From contig JACONQ010000017.1 in NCBI GenBank assembly GCA_014281115.1, positions 1,302,001 through 1,366,000 on the forward strand: a stretch of DNA of 64,000 nucleotides, given 5' to 3'. The notes under the pieces were generated by a model. That model had not been told where the DNA came from. It was given only the letters and a program-made list of their open reading frames with translations, and made no database searches. The DNA is from Laburnicola sp. R22_1. Taxonomy: Eukaryota > Ascomycota > Dothideomycetes > Pleosporales > Didymosphaeriaceae. Of this stretch, positions 41,713 to 51,809 are shown in pieces. How positions within the stretch are numbered: position 1 is the stretch's first letter; every line of letters begins with the position of its first letter. The position numbers and the translations under genes are program-made.

Positions 41713-42423
41713 AGCGGTGTTATGGTTTTTAATTGCACCTTGATAAGAGTTTGTCAGTAGGAAAGCAATTGCGGCGCCCCGTAGATGCGGCGATGCTTTT
41801 ATGGAGCTGGGTGAGGCTCAACAGTCCGTTCAATTTAGCCATATTAACCATCGGCACACGCCACCCGGAGGCTAGACGAACAAGTATACGTCAGATGAGG
41901 TCAAAAGTGTTGATAGCTCGTGGGTACTGAGTGGAGAGAGACTCGATGGCAGAATGGCTGCGGTTGGCAGACGCATCGGTGTTTATCCCTAATCAATCGC
42001 TGCAGCGGGGCTGCTCGGGTCACCAGACGGAAGGCGGGCAGCATTTCGCAGTGCTGCTGTTGGGACATGCCCAGGTGGTGAGTATTACATGTGAGTGTGT
42101 TGACGCATATGCTCATGTATATGCTGATGCTTTTACGGATGATGGATGAGGATGGACGATGTTGTAACTTCAGTTGGTTAAAATGTGGAGTTGGCACGTG
42201 AAATTCGGATGACTAAGCTGCGGCTGCGGCTGTCGAGTCTCCTCTCCATTACAAGAAAGAAATAGGAAAAAGAACAATTGTGAGCATTCACATTTGTACA
42301 TGGAAGTCTACCAGATCTGCTATGTCCCCTCAAGAAAAATATCTTTTCTCTTGAAAGAATTTGCAATATTTACAAGTGAACGAAAAGATGTAAGCCCTTG
42401 AGTCTTTTGCGACCTCGAGCCCC
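41713..42423. other. Upstream region of the GH43 gene
   Basis: A 711-bp gap between two minus-strand genes. It carries the GH43 promoter and the 3' flank of the esterase gene. I see no gene. Confidence 0.4.
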
Positions 42424-43504
42424 TTACTTCTTAGCATCAAGCAGCTTGACAACAGAAGCCGCAGTAGCATTATGAACAGGGAACGTAGGATGCAGATTAT
42501 TAAGCCACAAATACTCGTTAACAGGGTATAGACAGCTCGGATCAAATGCATACCACGACGACGCCCCACTAAAACTCTCAGTCAGCTTCAACAGTCCACA
42601 TGCGCCACCAGAATATCACACTTACTTGGCATATGCCTCACAGTACCCGTTGGTGTTCTTCAGCCCTTTTGTCTGCTCGTATGATTTGGGGTCCTCGATT
42701 ACGGCGTTGAAAAGGCCGTGAGTGTCGTGCATGAAGATCTTGGGTTTACCATCGTGCCGCTTGCTGAATGCTGCAGCGAGGTTTTTGAGCTTCTCATTCC
42801 AGACTTGGATCATTTTGCCCTCGTTTTCGATGGCGTAGTCGCCGTTTTCTAGCGTCAAGGGAGCCAGGTTGATTGGCGGGACGGACAGGAACAGGAAGTT
42901 CCGCGCGCCTGTGCTGTAGATCTGCTCGAGTAGGCCATCGTAGACTGTGAAAATCTGATCGTATAGCGTTGTGGCGTTGTCCAGCCACCAGCTGTTGCCC
43001 ACATCGTTGATGCCGATCCAGAAGGCGAAAAGGGAGTTTGAATCTTTCCAGGGTGCTGAAGCGGGCTTCTTGCCATAGATGGGGAGGTATTGGTCTTGGA
43101 CTTGGTTCTTGAGCGAGAGAACGGTCGGGGTGTAGGGGGTTACGAGGTCGCTGTCGACGGTGGCTCCGCCGTAGGCGAGGTTGTAGGTTTGGATTTTCGT
43201 GGTGTTGTATGTTGCGGTGAGGAAACCGACCCAGTTGGGGCCATTCGATGATGTCCATCCAGGCCAGGTTGGGTTGCCAAATGGGTTCGTTGGGCTTGGT
43301 TGTGTGCTCTTCGGATCGAATCCTGTCTGCGTATATGAATCACCGCTGCAGATAGATGAGCGGTTGAACATAATCGGGCGTTGTAGCGACTTACAAGACA
43401 AAGAGATACTTGACGCCTTTCCATCCTGACCAGGTTGCGCGCTCTGTCAAGGGAGCCGCCAAAGCAGCTGTTGCCAGCGAAAGCGTAAGACCGAATGACT
43501 TCAT
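42424..43504 (-). CDS. Secreted SGNH/GDSL acetylesterase, CE16-like
   Basis: Exons 43504-43395, 43345-42626 and 42574-42424 give 326 residues. The N-terminus MKSFGLTLSLATAALAAP is a classic signal peptide with cleavage near residue 17. The SGNH blocks are visible: VFGDSYTQTGFDP (nucleophile Ser), LAYGGATVDSD (block II Gly), WIGINDVGNSWW (block III Asn), and NNLHPTFPVHN near the C-terminus (block V His). The short block I sits across the first intron. Family CE16 enzymes remove acetyl groups from xylo- and other oligosaccharides outside the cell. The intron before the last exon has a plain GAGAG acceptor, so the sequence around residue 277 is slightly uncertain. Proximity to GH43 and a sugar porter supports a role in hemicellulose use. 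Confidence 0.86.
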
Positions 43505-45040
43505 ATCTTCGAATGCAAAACCACTGTGAAGAACCTTGGAAGACGACGCCGAGAATTGGCAAGGGAATCTCGAAGTTAAGTATACAAGCCAAACATCTTC
43601 AAGTACCCAGCTATCCAGGTTTGCGGAGCCATAGGATCCATGCCGACGCGCATCAAGGTAATTAGATTAAATTATATGTAGGACCATTTATGACATATTG
43701 AAAAGGAAGCTAAAGAAGGCACTTGAAACGGTCGGAGGGCAGACCCGCGAAGCTTGTTCCCCATGATCGGTTGCGGAGAGCGAAAGTAGATGTGACTGTA
43801 AGGTGGAGTTGTTCGTTCCGTGTCTGGACAGGAAAAGCGTGGAGTAGGCTCTGTGATGTTTATTCTGCATGTGGGGACGTGGAGAAATTATTCCCGCGAC
43901 AGATTAGTCACTAGACGTACTACGATATAGACTTCGTGCGCTATATGGTAATAGGGTTCGTTCGAGAAGGCTATTAGTCTGCAGGCAATTGTGTCTTTGA
44001 AGGCTTGAGAAGTCTACACATTTGCGCAAGGCTTTACCTGTTGCTGCGGGTCAACGAGTCGACGTGAGGCTCCGACTGCAAGCACTCAGGGTGCGCTCCA
44101 TCCAATATAGGTGCGACGGCTTAGTTCTGGTGCGCATGGCTGATGATAGTCGAACCCGAAGTGCCCATCAATGGCTCGCATGCCGAATGAACACTGAAGC
44201 CCTACATTTGGAAGGTTGGAAGGTTGGAAGAGCTATATCGAACATCGGAGAGCGGAGGATCCCGTTGAGCCATCGGCCGAGGCAACGTCACTCTTCTGAC
44301 ATGCCATGTGCGTAGGTGACGATGTGGGGGTTAGTGCAGGATAGTGATGCCGCGCAGAACGGCGTGAAAAGAACAGCCACGTGCATGGTGATCTTCCCAG
44401 GCTCTTCGTTCCAGTATGTGAGCGATGTCTCTCGATGACAATGGAAACGCCGAAGAAACGAGCACCCAACACGCGTGAACGTTCAACGGATGAACAAAGT
44501 GTGGCTGACGTGGCTCACAGCTGATGGATCGCTGACCGGGATGACATGGCGCTCTAGGAGCTGATGCCTGGTGGAGGCATCCGCCAGCTACCGTACTTGG
44601 TCGACCATCTACACATTTCTTCCTGGACTCTCCATAGCGGTAATCGTTTTGTGGAATGCGGCATTTTGCCCGTCGGCCACGCTCGCTTTGACCTTCGCCC
44701 GCACGTTCGCTTTGTCCTTCGCCCGCACGAGCGCCGAGGCAATCGCCCTCTGGACAGCGAAACAGCGAGTTTCAAGCTTTATTAGCCCAGCACCCGCGAC
44801 AGCTTGCAAGGCATCACGTCTGGCCAGTCTAGCAGCGTATTCATCGTATTCGTATTCTTCCCGTCGCCGCGCAATGTACACATACGCTGAAAACAGTTGA
44901 CGTGGACCCTTGGTACCACCTATTTGTTGCGCCGTTCGCCATTCATCACCGCTGCGCGCATTCTCCAGGCCCCCGCTGCGCCCAAGAGCTCAGCGCACCG
45001 TCACCAACGCCAGGGCCAGCCGTTGCTATCCTCGGCCGCC
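43505..45040. other. Divergent upstream region of esterase and OSH3 genes
   Basis: About 1.5 kb without a supportable gene. A short tandem GGTTGGAA run occurs near 44213-44230, and a repeated CTTCGCCCGCACG word near 44693 and 44716. Open frames around 44554-44900 on both strands lack family resemblance. Confidence 0.4.
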
Positions 45041-48000
45041 ATGGCGGGCATGGAGCAGCTCGAAATCCACAGCAAGGCAAGTACCTCGCGCATCCGCTTG
45101 TGAAGCTGCAGCTGATGGCCCACACAGTCGTACCTGGTGCGCTGGGTAAACGTCAATGCTGGGCACACCATCTCGTGGAGCATACAGCCGCACAAAAAAT
45201 CCATTAATTTCGGCCTCTTCAAGCATCCCGGCGCGGCCACCGGCAACACCACCACCGTCACATCCCTCTCCACCTTCGAGCCTCCGCCTACGCCGACGCC
45301 CGCCCTCGATGTGCCCTCCTCACGCGGGCGCGGAGCCTCGACCTCGCGCAACGACAAGACATTCGTGTTGGAGAAGCTGGAGAAGATCGGGCTGAAGCAG
45401 GTGCATTGGGTGGGGAAATGCGAGGCTGACAAGGTGTCCATTGGAACCTGGCATGTGCCCGAGAACGAGGGCGGCATGTATGGCTTGGTCTTTGACAACA
45501 CCTTTTCCAAGACGGTCTCGAAAACAGTGACGTTTGTGCTCATGACATACCCCACGAATGCCCCGCCAAAGTCAGGGCACCACATGCACTACGCCCAGGC
45601 CATGGGAGGAGCAAGCTCGACGAGCCTGGGAGCGAAGTCGAGCCCAGGCCTAGGACCAGCCGCTACTGAATCGTTAGAGTCGTTATCGCATCCTCCCCTT
45701 GTAGATCGACCGAAGTCCTCGTATGCCTCTGCCGCGCCCTCGTTGAACGCATCATTCCTCACAGGCATCCTGCAGAAGAAACGGAGAAAGAGAAACCAGG
45801 GATATGCAAGGCGCTTCTTCTCGCTAGACTTTACGTCTTCTACACTGTCGTACTATCGAAATGATCATTCTTCAGCTTTGCGCGGGGCCATTCCCCTCTC
45901 GCTGGCCGCCATCGGCGCCAATGAAGAAACACGAGAGATATCAGTCGACTCGGGAGCAGAAATCTGGCATTTGCGGGCAAACAACACCAAGGATTTTCAG
46001 ACTTGGAGGGATGCACTCGATCGAGCATCGCGAAATGCAGGCCTAGCCTCGCCTACTTTGCAAATACCGGACGGACCGTCTCGAAGCGCATCGAATATCG
46101 TGAACGCAGCAGAAGAGAACGAATGGGCGAGAGTGGAATCTTTGGTCGGCAGAGTCGCGGGTACGAGAGATGCGGTTCGGAGGCTCGCTCAAGACACGGA
46201 TCCGAAGTATACGGCGACCGCCGGCGCCGGTCTCGGTCTCGGCTTAAGCAAGGCGCAGGATAGCATGTCGCCCAACCCGTCAGAAGAATCGGGTGATTAT
46301 TTTCTCGATGATAAAGGGCTGGATAAGAAGGCATTTTGGAAGCGAAAGGCCAACAATTCGGGTGCCCATAGTCCATCGAGTCTGTTCAGGAGAAGTGTAT
46401 CTGCTCAAACGGCAGTTGCTTCGCCGGCTACCGTGCCACCAGTTCCCCCTGTTCCTAGCGGAAATCTTCTGGTGCCAAAGCGAGATGGTCGCCTTAGTGT
46501 AGCGCAACCGCTCCAGGAGGAGGGTGTCCACGACCATTGCATGGCTCTGCTACATGATCTTGATTCAGTGGTTAAAGAATTTTCCTTGTTACTAGCGGAA
46601 AGCCGGCAACGACGGACACCAGCGCCCCAGTCCCCCTCTGCTCGTCGCAGTATAGACTCGCAGGAGTCTAGAGATGAGTTTTTCGACGCACCCGACGGCG
46701 CAACCTCTCACTCGCAACTTCTGACTATCCGTCGCGATAGCGAGGAAAGACAGGATCATGACGACATCTCGGACGGGGAGTCTCAATCTTCTTCTGAGAA
46801 CGAAGCAGCTGGTTTCTTTGAAAACCGCATGTCTCTCGAAGTTCAACCTTCGATATTCCCCAAGAAACCGAAATCTCTAGTTCCGCTCCCGCTCGACCCT
46901 GTGCCCCGCCGCTCCAATGTGCCCATTTCGAAGACGACGCCTCCTAGTCTGATAGCGTTCCTCCGTAAAAACGTGGGCAAAGACCTCTCCACTATCGCTA
47001 TGCCGGTCACTTCCAATGAACCTACTTCCGCCCTACAGCGTCTCGCGGAGCAATTAGAGTATAGCGAACTGCTCGATGCTGCAACAACGGTACCGGCTGA
47101 AAATGGCGAACGCCTCGTATACATGGCCGCCTTCGCCATCTCCGCCTTCAGCAACTCGCGCGTCAAAGAACGCGCAACGCGCAAACCCTTCAATCCCATG
47201 CTAGGCGAAACATTCGAGCTCGTCCGCGAAGACAAAGGCTTCCGCTTCGTCGCCGAAAAGGTCGTCCACCGCCCCGTCCGCATGGCCTGCCACGCCGAAT
47301 CCTCAAAATGGACATTCATCCAGTCGCCCACGCCCGTGCAAAAATTCTGGGGCAAAAGCTTCGAAATCAACACGGATGGCCGCGCGCGCGTCTTCCTCCA
47401 CGACGCAGGCGAACATTACAGCTGGACCATCGCCACCTCCTTCCTCCGCAACGTCATCGCAGGCGAGAAATACATCGAGCCGACGGGCACCATGACCATC
47501 ATCTCGGAAACAACGGGCGCAAAAGCCGTCTGCACCTTCAAAGCGGGCGGCATGTTCGCCGGCCGCAGCGAAGACGTCGGCGTCCAAGTCTTCGACAACA
47601 CGGGTAACATCCTCCCCATGGGCGCGTCGGGCAAATGGACGGCTGACCTGCACCTCACGGCCAGCGGCCAGCCCGCGGGGAAAACTATATGGCGCGTCGG
47701 CGACCTCGTCGAGAAACCTGCTCAACACTACGGTTTCACCACTTGGGCTGCTTCGCTGAATCAAATCACGCACATCGAGGACAAGCGCTTGCCGCCTACG
47801 GATAGTCGGTTGCGGCCCGATCAGCGCGCGGCGGAGAATCAGGATATGGATTCTGCGGAGGCGTGGAAGGCGAGGTTGGAGGAGAGGCAGAGGGCTAGGC
47901 GCAGGGTTATGGAAGAGCATGGGGAGGAATGGGTCCCGAGGTGGTTTGTTAGGGTTGGGGAGGAGGAGGCGCAGGGCGTGTTGGGGGGTGAGGAGGTGTG

Positions 48001-48085
48001 GAGGTTGAAGGGGGGGAGGGAGGGGTATTGGGAGGCGAGGGAGAGGGGCGAGTGGGGTGGGGTTACGGAGGTTTTTCAGGTGTAG
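45041..48085 (+). CDS. OSH3: Osh3-type oxysterol-binding protein (GOLD-PH-FFAT-ORD)
   Basis: Exons 45041-45076 and 45128-48085 encode 997 residues. The 51-nt intron has a GC donor (AAG then GCAAGT) and joins MEQLEIHSK to SYLVRWVNV, which starts a GOLD-like domain (SWSIQPHKKSINFGLFKHPG). A PH domain covers about residues 220-316 (LQKKRRKRNQGYARRFFSL). A FFAT-type motif, DEFFDAPDG, lies near residue 527 and would bind VAP proteins at the ER. The sterol/lipid-binding ORD runs from about 640 to 950 and includes KPFNPMLGETFEL. The usual EQVSHHPP signature reads EKVVHRPV. Osh3 works at ER-plasma-membrane contacts in PI4P control. A run of poly-acidic and Arg-rich residues ends the protein. Confidence 0.92.
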
Positions 48086-48688
48086 ATGTAGGCTGAGTGG
48101 GGGAGGCGGAGGCGGAGTGGCAAAGCTGTCTTTTTTCATTCTGGTCCGTGGTTGGTTGGTTGGCATTGGGATGTCGGATTATGTTAAAAGAGGTTGGCTT
48201 GGACATGGTATGGCAAGGCAAAAGGTTGGAAAAGCAGCGCCTTGGATTCTTTCCCGGGTTGGGTCAGGACGGGGAACAAAAGCATCTCCACGACAAATGA
48301 CATGTTTCTTAGTCTTTGAATCCATGTTCATCCTGTCTTGTCTTGCAAAATTCGTTCTATTCAAGGTATCCATCCATCAGCTATGCCCATGACCAAAAAA
48401 TTTCCACCAAGATGTGAATGGGCTATGAAAATGCCGTTAAAAGATCTACCGAGATGTGGATGGATGGCTAAAACAATGCCGGGAGAGTGATGCCGAAAAA
48501 AAAGGAGCTACGGTTATACAAAGCTCTCGAATATAACCCAAAGATCCCAATTCCATCCAGTCCACATTCATCCTATTCCAACGCCGCGCAATGTGTTTGC
48601 AAACCCAGGAACCCGACAGATAAGAAGAAGGCCCCCCCAAAGTTTCTCGAAGTGTGGCAGACTCGACCATGTCCTCACTGCAAACGTC
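48086..48688. other. Convergent 3' intergenic tract
   Basis: A 603-bp gap between the ends of OSH3 and RTF1. It holds the two 3' flanks; no gene is seen. Two similar short phrases, ATCTACCGAGATGTGGATGG and CACCAAGATGTGAATGGG, occur near 48443 and 48405. Confidence 0.35.
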
Positions 48689-50450
48689 TCAGATCTCGAT
48701 ATCAAGACCAATATCCATGGAGGCAATGATATCATCGTCCATCTTCGGCTTCCTAAACGTCGGCAGACCCTTGCGCTCCGCCTTCTTCTTCTCAACCACA
48801 ACCGGCTTCGGCGTGCTCTCCTTGGGTGTAGCCCCCCTTGAACTTCCGCCATCAAATAGATCGTCCACGGCTAGCAAGTCTTTCTTCTCGCCGGCGGCCT
48901 TCTTCTTCTCTTCCTCGGCTTTCTGCCTCCGGGCTTCCTGTTCTGCACGCTTTCTCGCCTTCATCTTCTCCGCCCGCTCCTCGAGCTGCACCTTGCGGAT
49001 GCGCTCTGTGTCGGCCTTGCGGTTCTGGCGGTTGATTTCGGCGAGGCGGTTCGCGGCCGCCTCGGTTTGAGTGGGGATCCGTGGGGCCGGTGCGTCTGAC
49101 ATGTTGCGGCGGAGGAGGTAGGAGTACTTTGAGGACTTGGCGATGCGGGCATTGATGTCGGCATCGGTCCAGAAACGGTTCTCGAAGGCGCGGATGTCGT
49201 CGATCTTCGTTTTGAGGAAGCTCTGGGTGGGGAGCTTGGCACCTGTCTCTGATAGGGCTTGCCTGTATGCGTCGAAATCGGCCTGAGTAGGGGTTAGTAA
49301 CTGAGCTGTAACTTTACAGGTATATCAAGACTTACATCGGTGAAGCGCTGGTTGGAGAGGTACTGGAACTGATACTCCTTCTCATTCGAACCATGCTGAC
49401 AGATCACATATTGATCAGTCGCAATACGCTGGCCGTCCTTGCCTTCGAACACGTAGGGCTTGCCGGGCTGGAAGCCTGTGATATGGTTAGCTTACGGTCA
49501 GAGCTTGATAGGGTAGAACATACCCTTGATCTGCGCCATCTTGTACAAGGTCCTCTTTGGGTGATCCTGGGTTTGACCAACACCAATGCGAGCAAAAGCC
49601 CCCACCATGGCCTCGTCAAAGTCGGGCCAGAAGCAGACTTTGGAGAAGAAGCCACGGCCAATACGCACGGATTCGAGGTCCCTCAAGTCCGCAGGGAGAT
49701 CCTCACGAACCACTGACTTGCGGCCTTCGTCCCAATCGACATCCTCCTCGCCTTCGGCGTCGACATCAGAGCCACCATTTCGAGCTCCCGAACTGGACCG
49801 CCGGCGGCCCCCGCTTCGGCGATCATCGACACGTTGCCTCCGCTGGTCCTTCTGCTCGCGGTCGCGCATGTATGCCTCTAGACCGGCGTTCCTCTTCGTC
49901 TTCACCTGCCTGCTGCTCTTGCGTTGGGAGTCATCGGGCTCCTCCGAATCGGCCTTTCTCTTCCTGTTGTTCATGGCGGCGCGCCTGAGTACTTCGGCCT
50001 GGAAGTTGGCCTTGCTCATCTCCTCGGCGCGCTGGCCCAAAATCTCCTCACGCTCGAGCTGCGACATGCCCAGGATCCTCTGCTTGTCCCGGGCGTCGAT
50101 GTATTTGCCCTCCAGCGGGTACGGCACATCCGAGTCGCGCGCGGGGACGTCGTCATCGCGATCTGAGTCCGACTCGTCCATGTCGCCGGAGCCGAGCGAG
50201 TTGGGCGACGAAGCGGCCACTGAGGACCTAAGCGGTGTTAGGATCATGCTGTGCGGTTGAACGAGCAAGGAGGGCGGCGGCGGGAGAGTGGGCAGTGGAG
50301 CCGACCAGAGCGAGCAGCAAAGAAATAGCGAGGGAGAGGCGATAAGTAAGCGTGAGTGAAAGGGAGGACTCACGCTTCGCCTTCCTCGATGTCTGCATCC
50401 TCGTCGCCGCCAGCGAGGGCGAGGAGCTCGTCGTCGAAGTCGTCAGACAT
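48689..50450 (-). CDS. RTF1: Rtf1, Plus3-domain subunit of the Paf1 elongation complex
   Basis: Four exons (50450-50374, 50227-49524, 49475-49336, 49282-48689) encode 504 residues. The protein opens MSDDFDDELLALAGGDEDAD, a typical acidic Rtf1 start. The histone-modification region includes KRKADSEEPDD and the basic stretch before residue 190. The Plus3 domain lies at about residues 202-318 (LESVRIGRGFFSKVCFWPDFDEAMVGAFARI split here for length: LESVRIGRGFFSKV and EAMVGAFARIGVG, then GFQPGKPYVFEG). The C-terminal ~140 residues are charged and coiled-coil-like, ending near DDDIIASMDIGLDIEI. Rtf1 binds Spt5 and promotes H2B ubiquitylation during transcription elongation. Introns carry strong branch sites (TACTAAC before the last exon). 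COQ7 lies divergent, 357 bp away. Confidence 0.92.
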
Positions 50451-50807
50451 TGTGATAGCGTTGGCGACGGGTGACGGGTGCGGTTGGGAAATGGATTTGC
50501 GTGTCGCGGCGACGGTGCACGTCGATTGCGGGCGGCGGAGCGACTGGAAGAGGCGATTTTGGGGGTGAAGGGAGGAGTGTGGGAGCGTTGTCCGCAGGGG
50601 ACACGGAATCTTAAGGGCGACGGCAGACGCGCTCAGGCTGGCCTGGTCCGAGCTTCCACTTAAGGCCCCTTCGCTTCTCTAGCGCGCCGGGCGTCAGTGC
50701 GACGTGACGTACCGAGTAGCCTTGGATCTTTCGCCGCCCTGTACAATAGAAGCACAATACCGCAGCCCGCCCTCTCGTTTCTGTCACAATACGCACTTCT
50801 GGACGCC
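50451..50807. promoter_or_regulatory. Bidirectional promoter of RTF1 and COQ7
   Basis: Only 357 bp separate the two divergent start codons, so both promoters must lie here. The tract is GC-rich. No TATA box is evident, as is common for housekeeping genes. Confidence 0.6.
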
Positions 50808-51620
50808 ATGTCCGCCGCGCTCCTTTCTTTACGGCCATTGGCCCGCGCCGCCGCCCGCAACGTCCACCATCCCGTCGCCGATTTTCTCCCTGCATGTACC
50901 ATCCCGACCCTCGCCCACCAAAAAGCGCGCATTCACTCCACGCGCTCGCACCCCGTCCAGTCCACCGCCTCAGCCCAGTCCGCAGCCGCACTACCACAAG
51001 ACAGCTCTGCACCATCCGAACCCTTGGAGAATACCGTGCCCATAAACCCGCTGTCCAAGTCGCAGCGCGACTTTCTCGACTCCGCCCTGCGCGTGAACCA
51101 AGCCGGCGAGCTCGCTGCAGTCTTGATCTACACTGCGCAAACACCGCCACTGCTGCGCTCCCATCCGCATCTACGACCACTCATGAAGCACATGCACGAT
51201 CAAGAAGTCGGCCACTTCCGTTACTTCAATTCAATCCTCGCAAAGCACCGCATACGCCCTACAGCCATGTACCCGGTCTGGCACGCCGCTGCAACAGTAT
51301 TAGGTTGGGGAACTGCAGTCATGGGCCGCGAGGCAGCCATGGCATGCACCGAAGCAGTGGAGACGGAGATCGGCACGCACTACAACGAGCAGGTGCGCGT
51401 GCTGTTAGACTGGGCGGATAAGCTGGAAGCCAAGGGAGAGACGCTCGGCGAGGAGCTGACTGTTTTGATAAAAGAGCTGAGGCGGATAAGAGACGAGGAG
51501 CTGGAGCATTTAGACCACGCTGTGGAGAATGATAGCAAGGAAGCGCGGCCGTACGAGTTGCTGACGAATGTGATACGAGGGGGATGTCGGACAGCCATCT
51601 GGGTCAGCGAGCGGATATAA
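50808..51620 (+). CDS. COQ7: Coq7/Cat5 demethoxyubiquinone hydroxylase (mitochondrial)
   Basis: An intronless frame of 270 residues. The N-terminus MSAALLSLRPLARAAARNV is Arg/Ala/Ser-rich and fits a mitochondrial targeting peptide. The di-iron ligands of the Coq7 family are visible: Glu101 (NQAGELAAV), Glu133 and His136 (HDQEVGHF), Glu185 (TEAVETEIGTHYNEQ), and Glu231 and His234 (RDEELEHLDH). Their order and spacing are those of the four-helix ferritin-like fold. The enzyme hydroxylates demethoxyubiquinone, the penultimate step of ubiquinone synthesis, at the inner membrane. The ATG at 50808 was chosen because it directly starts the targeting peptide and no in-frame ATG lies upstream. Length is normal. 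Confidence 0.95.
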   Translation: MSAALLSLRPLARAAARNVHHPVADFLPACTIPTLAHQKARIHSTRSHPVQSTASAQSAAALPQDSSAPSEPLENTVPINPLSKSQRDFLDSALRVNQAGELAAVLIYTAQTPPLLRSHPHLRPLMKHMHDQEVGHFRYFNSILAKHRIRPTAMYPVWHAAATVLGWGTAVMGREAAMACTEAVETEIGTHYNEQVRVLLDWADKLEAKGETLGEELTVLIKELRRIRDEELEHLDHAVENDSKEARPYELLTNVIRGGCRTAIWVSERI

Positions 51621-51809
51621 TTGTATGATACGTGTACCTTGTAAATATTGTACCTTAGTTGTATATGAATCACACACAACTTCAAGAGTCCAAGATGAAA
51701 TAATCACATGAATTGCTCCATTGAGCTTACTACGACACGAGAACGCTCAATGAACGCCTAAAAAACACCACGCCAAACACCGTACCAAAACCCATACCCC
51801 AGAAAACAT

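Noticed and set aside
44571..44900. 109-codon plus-strand frame upstream of OSH3
   Set aside because: Low-complexity Ala/Ser/Phe-rich sequence containing a short DNA repeat, no domain and no link to the next exon.
45001..45585. 194-codon minus-strand frame over the OSH3 start
   Set aside because: Antisense shadow of the GOLD-like domain; no start context or family resemblance.
47303..48166. 287-codon open frame opposite the OSH3 C-terminus
   Set aside because: It is a shadow of the OSH3 coding strand, Pro/Leu/Arg-rich with no domain, while the opposite strand encodes a clear ORD.
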